This document shows, one piece after another, positions 50,780 through 58,272 of a stretch of 64,000 nt of DNA. The position numbers and the translations under genes were made by a program. The stretch comes from JAFGRU01 sp016934985. Its GTDB lineage: Bacteria > Desulfobacterota > Desulfuromonadia > Desulfuromonadales > JAAYDE01. The DNA lies in NCBI GenBank assembly GCA_963665045.2, contig CAXXJQ010000003.1, positions 62,001 through 126,000 of the forward strand, in the 5' to 3' direction. The notes beneath the pieces were generated by a model. The model worked only from the letters and a program-made list of their open reading frames with translations, was not told the origin of the DNA and ran no database searches. Within the stretch, counting starts at the first letter, position 1; each line of letters opens with the position of its first letter.

Positions 50780-51529
50780 TTGGGCAGCATCGTGGCCATC
50801 ACGGACAGCAGCCAGACCATCGTCCAGAAATACAGCTACGAGACCTTCGGCCTGCCGACGCCCAGCGACCCGAGTTTCAGGCAGCCGTATGCCTTCACGG
50901 CCCGGGAGTGGGACCGCGAGACGGGGCTTTACTTCTACCGCACCCGCTATTACGATCCCATGGAGGGGAGGTTCATCTCCAAGGACCCAATTGCTATAGA
51001 GGGCAATATTTATACTCATAGAATGAATATTCCTTTGTTACAGTATGTTAGCTCTATTTCAAACCCCTATTTATATACTGAAAATAACCCAATTAGGTTC
51101 ATTGATCCGTCGGGATTGCTAACCACGTATTATGGATGGGGTGCGGCCGCTTACTATGGCAATAAAGGAAATACAAGTGGGACGGCTGGTGGAATTTTAT
51201 ATTCTGATAAAACAGGCTGGCAGGCCGGTAATTTTGCGACTTACGGTGCTGAAAAAGCGCCCCATGATGGAATTGAAACAACCCTTGGCGCAGGAGCTGG
51301 TACTGGACCTGTAGTTGGATTCATGACAGGCTCTTTAGATGACTTTAAAGGGAATGCTCTCAACTTGACATTGGATTTGCTTGTATTTGGCATAACATAC
51401 ACAGAGAATAATGCAGGAGAGTGGGGATTAAGTTTTGGTCTTGGGGGTAAAGGTGTTGGATTTGGATATTTTATGAATGAAACTAATACTGATATTTATA
51501 GCCCAAGACTTAATGGGCCTTGTGATTAA
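50780..51529 (+). CDS. Orphan RHS core 3' piece with C-terminal tip 2
   Basis: 249 residues from a TTG, but really the continuation of the frame at 48,223 after the IS21-type element. It has the same core end as the main RHS (YETFGLPTPSD, RETGLYFYRTRYYDPMEGRF, ISKDP). After ISKDPI it differs completely from tip 1, with NPYLYTENNPIRFIDPSGLL followed by a Gly-rich domain of about 135 residues (LGAGAGTGPVVGFMTGS, GLSFGLGGKGVGFGYFMNET). The function of the tip is not recognised. It is AT-rich compared with the core. A membrane immunity candidate follows after 12 bases. Confidence 0.75.
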   Translation: MGSIVAITDSSQTIVQKYSYETFGLPTPSDPSFRQPYAFTAREWDRETGLYFYRTRYYDPMEGRFISKDPIAIEGNIYTHRMNIPLLQYVSSISNPYLYTENNPIRFIDPSGLLTTYYGWGAAAYYGNKGNTSGTAGGILYSDKTGWQAGNFATYGAEKAPHDGIETTLGAGAGTGPVVGFMTGSLDDFKGNALNLTLDLLVFGITYTENNAGEWGLSFGLGGKGVGFGYFMNETNTDIYSPRLNGPCD

Positions 51530-51541
51530 AGGAAACAAGAT

Positions 51542-52009
51542 ATGACCACACCAAACTTGGAGCCTGATAACTTAGTTTTTATTTCATTGGCGGTTCTTTT
51601 TTGCGCCGAACAATTATTTTGTTTTTACCTGGGATCTTATCCATACCTATATGGTCTGACTGTAAAAAAGATTTTTTTAAAAAATTTAAATGCCAATTCT
51701 TTAGTTAGTAAGAAATTAAAGATAAAGAAAAATAAAATAAATAATATTTCATATATTCACTATAAGTACCCTTTTGGTGTTTTTGGACCATTAATTTTTA
51801 TAGGAATCGTAAAAAATATAGATAAAAATATAGCTGAGATCAAAATAGGACCTTTGTCATTGGTTTTTTTTGCCTATATTGCAGTTGAAACCGTTTTTTT
51901 GGGAAATCTTATGGGTTTTTTTAATTTAATTATTTTAGGCATGTTAGTTCTTTATATTTACTATAATTTTGTTCGAGAGGTAAGAGGTTTAGGCGAATCT
52001 GCTGGCTAA
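51542..52009 (+). CDS. Membrane protein, candidate immunity protein 2
   Basis: 155 residues, very AT-rich, with hydrophobic spans near residues 14-35, 80-90, 105-120 and 125-145, and a Lys-rich loop between (KKIFLKNLNANSLVSKKLKI). It starts 12 bases after the tip 2 stop. No homologous family is recognised, and it is unrelated by eye to immunity candidate 1. Place, size and composition suggest it protects against tip 2. Both candidate immunity proteins are membrane proteins, hinting at membrane- or periplasm-acting tips. Confidence 0.6.
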   Translation: MTTPNLEPDNLVFISLAVLFCAEQLFCFYLGSYPYLYGLTVKKIFLKNLNANSLVSKKLKIKKNKINNISYIHYKYPFGVFGPLIFIGIVKNIDKNIAEIKIGPLSLVFFAYIAVETVFLGNLMGFFNLIILGMLVLYIYYNFVREVRGLGESAG

Positions 52010-52114
52010 TTTAGCATTTGAATTTTCTTGTTGGAGAAATTATTTCCGATAGTCAGAAGTTGTCTCCTATTCCCTGCAATATTGTTCTTTGAAAATTGAA
52101 TATTTTTGGACATG

Positions 52115-52280
52115 CCGAGGGGTCAAGTCTCCGTTTGACTCTTGCTGTAGTTTCGGAGCCATGATAGATAAATCAACACCCAAAACGAAAATGCACATGT
52201 GGAGTTCTGGGTAGAGTAGGAGGGGTAGTCTGGGACATTCTTTATTTGTTCAATAAAGTTAGTCAACAAATATAGAATGT
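52115..52280 (+). repeat. RHS-cassette repeat, copy 2 (uninterrupted by IS4; entered by IS110)
   Basis: A near-identical copy of the repeat at 46,510, continuing through TTCTTTATTTGTTCAATAAA to the hairpin loop. It differs by a 2-base AT indel before TAGAATGT. The right stem arm is cut after GAATGT by the IS110-type element and resumes as GAATGTCCC at 53,996-54,004. It follows immunity candidate 2. Confidence 0.85.
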
Positions 52281-52404
52281 TATATTACCCACAGGACAAA
52301 GGTTAAATCTCCGGAATTTATAAGGAAAATAAATTATTACTAGACTGGTATTATGCCCTCACTCCTGCTATCCATGGAAGTCAAAAATTCTGCGGGAGGA
52401 CACA

Positions 52405-53688
52405 ATGAAAAAGCAAAACCGTCTGGAAAAATTCAAAGAACTCAGATCCTATAGTCGGGGCTCAAGCGACACACTGGTGGTCGGCATTGATGTGGCCAAA
52501 GATAAGCACCATGCCTTTTTTGGAACCCCGGATGGCCGGACACTGAAAAAGAAACTGGTCTTTGACAACAGTATCTCAGGGTTCGAGAGCCTGCAATCCC
52601 TGGTGTGCGATCTTTGCATTCAGCATGGTTTACGACGCCCCGTTTTCGGGGTGGAACCCACAGCTTCCTATCACAAGCCCTTGGCGGAATATCTCATCGG
52701 ACAAAACGAGGAAGTGGTCTATGTCTCCAACGTCGCCGTCAAGAAAAACCGGGCTTTGCTGGATGGCCGCTGGGACAAAAACGACACGAAAGATGCCGCC
52801 AATGTCGCCGATCTGGTTGGTCAGGGCCGTTGCCAGTTTTACGATCTACCAACAGGAGCGTTGCGGGAATTACGGAGCTTGCTGGCTTACCGGGCCAAAC
52901 TCAAAAAGCAGGAACACGCGTTGCGCATGCGCTTGCGGAATACCCTGCTGGCCCAATATTTCCCGGAGATGGAACGGCGCATGCCGCAAGGTGGGCAAGA
53001 CGATTTGGTCATGAATATTATCGCCCAGGGGTTCGCCCCCCACCAGATCAAGGATATCCCTTTCGAGGATTTTCTTTATCAGCTGTCCACCCGCAAAATG
53101 CGCATCGAGCAGGAGAATATCCTGCGAGGCATCTGGGAAGACGCCAAGGGTTCCGCGGGGTGCCCGATACCGGAGGCTGCCCTCTGGGAGGGGAAAATGC
53201 TTGTGGAGCAGTTGCGGGAGGTCCGGCGCATCAAAAAGGAACTCGAGACGCAACTCAAGACGGTTTCCCAGGCCTTTCCGGCTTATGACTGCCTGCTAAC
53301 CATTCCCGGCTTTGGACCGATTGTTTCGGCCATGGTTGTGGGGGCCATCGGCGATCCACAACGTTTTACCAACCGCAAGCAGGTACTGCGCCTGGCCGGA
53401 TTGGACTTATGCGCTTCACGCAGCGGCAAGCAAAGCGACAGGGCGACACCGGTAATCTCCAAGCAGGGCAAAGCCGCCCTGCGTTACGCCCTGGTGCAGG
53501 CGGCCCTCGTCGCCTCCTATAGCAACACGGCCATTCGTCAGTATTTCACCCGACTTCTCAAAGGGCGCGAATTGGAGCGTGGCATCAAGATGAAGATGAA
53601 AGTCAAGTTGGCCGCCAAGCTGCTGGTTGTGGCCTGGACCCTGATGAAAAACAACGAAACGTTTAATTCTGACTGTTTCAAACCTTAA
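52405..53688 (+). CDS. IS110 family DEDD transposase
   Basis: A 427-residue protein with an N-terminal RuvC-like DEDD domain (VVGIDVAKDKHHAFF, VFGVEPTASYHKPLAEYL, DGRWDKNDTKDAANVADL) and a C-terminal Transposase_20-type domain (LLTIPGFGPIVSAMVVGAIG, ASRSGKQSDRATPVISKQGK) holding the conserved serine region. It starts at ATG after GGGAGGA and is intact. The family recombines DNA guided by an RNA from the element's own noncoding end. Confidence 0.92.
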   Translation: MKKQNRLEKFKELRSYSRGSSDTLVVGIDVAKDKHHAFFGTPDGRTLKKKLVFDNSISGFESLQSLVCDLCIQHGLRRPVFGVEPTASYHKPLAEYLIGQNEEVVYVSNVAVKKNRALLDGRWDKNDTKDAANVADLVGQGRCQFYDLPTGALRELRSLLAYRAKLKKQEHALRMRLRNTLLAQYFPEMERRMPQGGQDDLVMNIIAQGFAPHQIKDIPFEDFLYQLSTRKMRIEQENILRGIWEDAKGSAGCPIPEAALWEGKMLVEQLREVRRIKKELETQLKTVSQAFPAYDCLLTIPGFGPIVSAMVVGAIGDPQRFTNRKQVLRLAGLDLCASRSGKQSDRATPVISKQGKAALRYALVQAALVASYSNTAIRQYFTRLLKGRELERGIKMKMKVKLAAKLLVVAWTLMKNNETFNSDCFKP

Positions 53689-53989
53689 TCACAGCGACGA
53701 AACAGTCACCGGCGAGAAGAGCCCGTTCAAACAACGTTGAGGCAATGACCTCGTGCGGGACAAACCAGGGCCTCTCACTTGAATCATGAAGGCTGGATAA
53801 GGAATGATGAGACGATCCCGTTCCCCACATGGGCGGGGCATGTCGGATAGCCTGTAACGATAAACCTCATGATTCGCCGAAAAAGTGAGAAATCGCCGCA
53901 AACAAATACGCAGGAGACGTGCGCCTAATCACAGGCTATCAGGCTAACTATTTATTTTTCAAAGAGAAATATTTTTCCTTGACGTGGCT
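53689..53989 (+). ncRNA. Candidate bridge RNA in the IS110-type 3' noncoding end
   Basis: About 300 bases without a gene, rich in paired elements: GATAGCCTGT (53,846-53,855) pairs exactly with ACAGGCTATC (53,931-53,940), and CCCCACATGGGCGGGG (53,823-53,838) forms a small hairpin. GGGACA (53,757-53,762) is complementary to TGTCCC at the right target junction. IS1111-group elements encode their bridge RNA downstream of the transposase, which fits. Boundaries and guide loops are not resolved. Confidence 0.45.
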
Positions 53990-54001
53990 AATATAGAATG
54001 T

Positions 54002-54195
54002 CCCTTGGGAAACGGATGTTTTGAGGAAGGCCAGAAACTCGCCGGCGCTCAAAAAGTCTGCCCGTCTCTTTCTCAAAACGATCCCTTCACTCCGGCTGCG
54101 CCGAAGGGGGAAAAGACAACCTGTTTTGCAGGTGATTCGCAATAAGTATGGCATTGCTGTTTCGAACCCAATATTAAGGATATTTCCCCAATCCC
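54002..54195. other. Junction between island and radical SAM gene
   Basis: About 190 bases with no gene; it holds the end of the RHS-cassette hairpin (CCC at 54,002) and the upstream region of the radical SAM gene. No clear promoter was seen. Confidence 0.4.
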
Positions 54196-55929
54196 ATGTC
54201 CCGCAAACTGGAAGAAAAAAACCGTCAACGCAAAGCCTCGGAAGCAGGACTTGTCAGCAGCCCCTGGGGGGGACGTCTGGCCGTGGCCCTGGTCTATCCC
54301 AACACTTATCACCACGGCATGAGCAATCTCGGTTTTCAGTATGCCTACGATTTTTTCAACCGCCAGGATGAGGCGCTGTGCGAGCGGTTTTTCCTTCCCG
54401 ACAAAGAAAATATCAAAGATTGCCTGCATAAAAAATTGCCGTTGCGGTCCCTCGACTCTGGGCGGCCTCTGGCTGATTTCGACGTTGTCTGTTTTTCCAT
54501 CTCGTTTGAAAATGATTACCTGAATCTGCCGATTCTTTTTGAGTTGGGTCGGCTGCCCTTTTTTTCCGCTCAACGCAATGAGCGCCACCCCCTGGTTGTT
54601 TGCGGCGGGGTGGTGGCGTTTTTAAATCCCGAGCCTCTGGCCGACATCATGGATCTGTTTGCTGTTGGTGAAGGAGAAATCCTTCTGCCGCAGCTTTTGG
54701 GCGGGCTTCTGACGCCGGGCGTGGATAAGGCGGAGCTGTTAAAGGCGCTGGCTTCCCGGCCGGGGTTTTACGTGCCCGCCTTTTACGAGATTCGCTACTG
54801 TGACGACGGCACGATTGAAGAGTATCTGCCTGCGGACGGGGTGCCCCAACGAGTCCAGCGTCAGTGGCTGCGTGATCTCGATGCGTCATCCTGCCGCTCT
54901 TTCGTCTTTTGCCGTGATAGTGAGTTCGCCGACATGGCGCTGCTGGAGATTTCGCGCGGCTGCGGGCGGGGTTGCCGCTTTTGCGCTGCTGGAAACATCT
55001 ACCTGCCGCCACGGGAGCGGAGCCCGCAGCAGTTGGCGGATGACATTCGGGCCATGGCCGGGGCGCGCAAAAGGGTCGGTCTGGTCAGCGCGGCGGTTTC
55101 CGATTATTCAGAGCTGCCGGAGTTGTGCCGCGAGATTGTCGGCCAGAGAGCCGACTTTTCGGTGTCGAGCGTACGTATCGACTCTCTCGACCGGGACCTG
55201 CTGCGTCAACTGGTCGCCTGCGGGCACCGCACCCTGACTTTGGCGCCCGAGGCCGGAAGTCAGCGACTGCGCAATGTCATCAACAAGAATATCGACGAGG
55301 AGCAGATCCTCGACTGCGTGAAGATGGCCACGGAAGAGGAGATCATCAACCTCAAATTCTATTTTCTCATCGGCCTGCCGACGGAAACCGATGAAGATAT
55401 CGCCGAGATGGAGGCTCTTGTGGAGAAAATCCACCGCGTCTGGATGGATGAGAGCAAAAAAATAGGCCGCCTTGGCAATCTCACGCTGTCGGTCAATCCT
55501 TTTATTCCCAAACCGTTTACGCCCTTTCAGTGGATGGCCATGGAGCAGACTGCGGTGCTGAAAACCCGCATGGGCCTGATCAGGACTTTTGTCGGTCGCC
55601 TCGACCGGACCCAGGTGTTTTTTGAATCCTTGCGTGCTGCCGAGCTTCAGGCTTTTCTCGCCCGTGGCGACCGTCGGATCGGCATGGCCCTGATTCCTCT
55701 CAGCAGTGGGAAGAATCTCAAGCAGGCTTGCCGGGAAGTCGGTCTCGACCCCGATTTTTACACCCGCCGGGAAAGGGCCGAGGACGAGAAATTCCCCTGG
55801 GAGATTCTCGATATCGGGGTGAAAAGGGACTATCTTCGCGAGGAATTTTGGAAAAGTCTGCGGGGAGAACTCAGCCCTTCCTGCGGCACGGTTTGCCGAG
55901 GGTGTGGGGTGTGTGAAAAAGAGAACTGA
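54196..55929 (+). CDS. Radical SAM protein with B12-binding-like N-terminal domain
   Basis: A 577-residue protein of the uncharacterised radical SAM family (TIGR03960-like). Residues 1 to about 200 look like a cobalamin-binding-type fold (LAVALVYPNTYHHGMSNLGF, FDVVCFSISFENDYLNLPIL). The radical SAM motif is RGCGRGCRFCAAG (CxxxCxxC, about 253-260), binding one [4Fe-4S] cluster, and a C-terminal CGTVCRGCGVC may bind another. The substrate is unknown; relatives are often next to a tRNA/rRNA-related DUF2344 gene, not seen here. It is the first non-island gene right of the RHS region. Confidence 0.85.
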   Translation: MSRKLEEKNRQRKASEAGLVSSPWGGRLAVALVYPNTYHHGMSNLGFQYAYDFFNRQDEALCERFFLPDKENIKDCLHKKLPLRSLDSGRPLADFDVVCFSISFENDYLNLPILFELGRLPFFSAQRNERHPLVVCGGVVAFLNPEPLADIMDLFAVGEGEILLPQLLGGLLTPGVDKAELLKALASRPGFYVPAFYEIRYCDDGTIEEYLPADGVPQRVQRQWLRDLDASSCRSFVFCRDSEFADMALLEISRGCGRGCRFCAAGNIYLPPRERSPQQLADDIRAMAGARKRVGLVSAAVSDYSELPELCREIVGQRADFSVSSVRIDSLDRDLLRQLVACGHRTLTLAPEAGSQRLRNVINKNIDEEQILDCVKMATEEEIINLKFYFLIGLPTETDEDIAEMEALVEKIHRVWMDESKKIGRLGNLTLSVNPFIPKPFTPFQWMAMEQTAVLKTRMGLIRTFVGRLDRTQVFFESLRAAELQAFLARGDRRIGMALIPLSSGKNLKQACREVGLDPDFYTRRERAEDEKFPWEILDIGVKRDYLREEFWKSLRGELSPSCGTVCRGCGVCEKEN

Positions 55930-55981
55930 ATTTTTCCCTATTTTGTCCGGTTACAAAAAGGGTGCTATTCACCTCGTTTGT

Positions 55982-56090
55982 TGATGGGCTCGCACCGCCC
56001 ATTCCAAGAGCCGCATGAACCCATCCATGGGGTTTAATTGTCGCCATCCAGGCGCCAGATGCCCTTTCCGTGGGCGCTACGGATCCATCA
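55982..56090. repeat. MITE-like palindromic element (copy 2)
   Basis: Shares an internal block of about 80 bases with 32,086-32,190. The ends form imperfect inverted repeats (TGATGGGCTCGCACCGCCCA against TGATGGATCCGTAGCGCCCA, 14 of 20). It has the inner palindrome AACCCATCCATGGGG and lies 50 bases after the radical SAM gene, also intergenic. Confidence 0.65.
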
Positions 56091-56609
56091 CGCTGAACAG
56101 TTTCATATTTCCTTCCCTTAGATCCTCCGGTAATTACAAATTACCATTTATCGACTGCAAAAAGGCCAAGTGGAAACAGGTTGGCTTTTATAGTTTCGGG
56201 CCTCCGAAAAAATCAGGAGTTCTTAAAATAGCAGGCTTACAGCCGTTTAAAATCAGGCGAACCGAAGCCGGGTTCTGGGTTTACGATACCCCGAGGCAGT
56301 GGAAGGCGGAATATCCCAGCGTGGCGGAGAAGCTGACGTGGTAGGGGAATTCTCCATTTTTCGAAAACCCGCAGCCTCAAAAACGGAATTTTGTTTCCTT
56401 TCCAGGCTTTTTTTAAATGATAAACTTGGAACAATCGTATATGGTCCAAAAATTAAAAATCAGGTCCTGTTCCCCTGGCCGAACCGTTTCTGTACCTGCA
56501 GTAGAGAAAAACAGTGGGGAGAATGCTCTTCAATTGCGAGTAACGACTTGAAATTGGTTCGCTTTCTGAGTGATAGAAATTAGCGCTTTTCTTCTCACGG
56601 GAGAAAACA
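56091..56609. other. Intergenic region with a possible decayed coding fragment
   Basis: The plus-strand frame ending at the stop at 56,342 reads KIRRTEAGFWVYDTPRQWKA and EYPSVAEKLTW before it, which looks protein-like. Its upstream part is MITE sequence and no start or ribosome-binding site fits, so it may be the tail of a lost gene. The remainder has no feature I can support. Confidence 0.35.
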
Positions 56610-57722
56610 TTGAAAGCAAAAACCGATGCGGATCGCATCGCCCAAATTATAACTTCCGTTCTGAATGCCTCCCGCGGCAACTTTTCGGAACGGTTGGAGG
56701 CTTCAGGCAAAAACGATGAACTTGATCGGCTTGCGGCAGCAATCAATCAAATGCTTGAAAATTTTCAGGACCAGGTTTCAAAACGTGAACGAATTGAACA
56801 AGTTCTTGAACTAACCCAGTTTGCCATCGACCGGGCTTCGATCGCCTGCTTCTGGATCAGCAGCGATAATGAGATCACCTATGTTAACGAGAAGGCATGC
56901 CGGTCTTTGGGGTACACCCGCGAGGAACTTCAGAGTTTGGCCATAAAGGATATTGACCCCGGATTTCCAGTCGAGGTCTGGCAAAAATTCTGGCAGGAGC
57001 TTTCCCGCCACAAGGTGCAGGTGTTCGAAACAAGTCATCAGCGCAAGGACGGCACAATATTTCCCGTCGAAATAACCTCAAACTACGTCGAATTCGATGG
57101 AAAACAGTACAGCTGTGCCTTTGCCCGCGACATCACTGAACAGAAAAAAGCTGAAGAACAGATCCGCCGGCTCGCCTACTATGACAGCCTCACAAGCTTG
57201 CCGAACCGGCGACTCTACAAGGAACTGTTGTCTCGGGCCCTCAAATTTGCTGAACGTTATAGGACAACTTTCGCTGTTCTTTTCGTCGACCTCGATAATT
57301 TGAAAAAAGTCAATGATACCTTCGGCCACAACATGGGAGACATGGTTCTCAAAGAGGTGGCAGACAGGCTTGAGCATTGTCTCCGGGAAAGCGACTACCT
57401 TGCCCGGCAAAGCAAAGATGGCTCAAAAAGCACCGTTTCCCGCATTGGCGGTGACGAGTTTATTGCCCTGGTGAACAACCTCACCAGCCAACACAATGCC
57501 GAGAGTGTATCGAAGCGCATCCTGAAAGACTTGGCTTCGCCTTATGACTTGAATGGGAATGAGGTCTTCATTTCGGCCAGTATCGGCATAGCCATGTATC
57601 CGGAAGACGGCAACGACCCGGAGGGGTTGCTGAAAAAAGCGGACATGGCCATGTACAGTGCAAAGGAAAAGGGGAAAAATAATTATCAGTTTTTTTCTGC
57701 GATAGAGCACGGTCAGGAATAG
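56610..57722 (+). CDS. PAS-GGDEF diguanylate cyclase
   Basis: A 370-residue cytosolic protein starting with TTG at 56,610 after GGGAG. A short HAMP-like helix (LDRLAAAINQMLENFQDQV) leads to a PAS domain (about 70-180, with FWISSDNEITYVNEKACRSL and DGTIFPVEITSNYVEFDG), then a GGDEF domain with YYDSLTSLPNRRLYKE, FVDLDNLKKVNDTFGHNMGD and SRIGGDEFIALV. The active-site GGDEF is intact, so it should make cyclic di-GMP. A 12-residue insert (QSKDGSKSTVSR) separates RESD from GGDEF, so the usual inhibitory I-site spacing is lost. There is no membrane span. Confidence 0.9.
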   Translation: MKAKTDADRIAQIITSVLNASRGNFSERLEASGKNDELDRLAAAINQMLENFQDQVSKRERIEQVLELTQFAIDRASIACFWISSDNEITYVNEKACRSLGYTREELQSLAIKDIDPGFPVEVWQKFWQELSRHKVQVFETSHQRKDGTIFPVEITSNYVEFDGKQYSCAFARDITEQKKAEEQIRRLAYYDSLTSLPNRRLYKELLSRALKFAERYRTTFAVLFVDLDNLKKVNDTFGHNMGDMVLKEVADRLEHCLRESDYLARQSKDGSKSTVSRIGGDEFIALVNNLTSQHNAESVSKRILKDLASPYDLNGNEVFISASIGIAMYPEDGNDPEGLLKKADMAMYSAKEKGKNNYQFFSAIEHGQE

Positions 57723-57804
57723 GCGAAGACCGGTCCGTAGAGTCTGTCATCCGAAAAATGATTGTTTTTCCAGTCCTGATCCTCTGCTGAAAAAAGGTGA
57801 AAAA

Positions 57805-57842
57805 AAGGCCTGCCTGGTAACAGGGCGGGCCTTCTGGTTTTT
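57805..57842 (+). terminator. Bidirectional-looking terminator after the GGDEF gene
   Basis: AAGGCCTGCC pairs with GGCGGGCCTT (57,805-57,814 and 57,824-57,833, one G-T pair) around a 9-base loop, followed by CTGGTTTTT. On the minus strand the stem is followed by TTTTTT. Confidence 0.7.
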
Positions 57843-58272
57843 CAGGGTCTGGCCGTGAAGAAGGCTTTTCCGGTTCTGGTCCGGTTTTTCGAAATGAGAG
57901 GAACATCATATGCACAAATTTACAGAACGGCGGAGCGATTCAATAAAGGGTCAGAGCCGTAAAAAATATCGGTATTCCAAGTTGGGGCATGTAATCGGGG
58001 AAAAAGCAGATAAACTTATAAAAATAAATTTTATTTAAACCTTAAATTTAGAATAAAGCATGTTGCTAAACTTAATCTTGTATAACGCGTTACAACCACA
58101 TTGACTCAGTTTAAAAATAAACAGTCGGACGGCAAGGAACACTTTGCGGGCATTGACCAAAAGGGGAGGCTGTTAGAAATGTCCTCCAACCCGGATTGTT
58201 GCGGCCTGTGCCCCGTGCATTCGTGAGAAGGTTTAAGGAACGCTCCGGTCAGAGAAAAACATCGGTAGGTGT
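57843..58272. other. Intergenic region before the hybrid histidine kinase
   Basis: About 430 bases with an AT-rich middle (58,010-58,075) and no gene. No known riboswitch motif was recognised. TTGACTCAG near 58,101 might be a -35 element, but no matching -10 stands out. Confidence 0.4.

Larger units (their letters stand above)
52281..54001 (+). mobile_element. IS110/IS1111-type insertion sequence
   Basis: A DEDD transposase gene with about 125 noncoding bases before it and about 300 after it. The direct repeat AATATAGAATGT flanks it (52,269-52,280 and 53,990-54,001), as expected when a recombination core is kept at both ends. The target is the hairpin arm of the RHS-cassette repeat. IS110-type elements often target palindromic repeats. 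Confidence 0.82.

Noticed and set aside
58081..58120. TTGACTCAG upstream of the histidine kinase as a sigma-70 promoter
   Set aside because: No acceptable -10 element at 16-18 bases; too weak to list.
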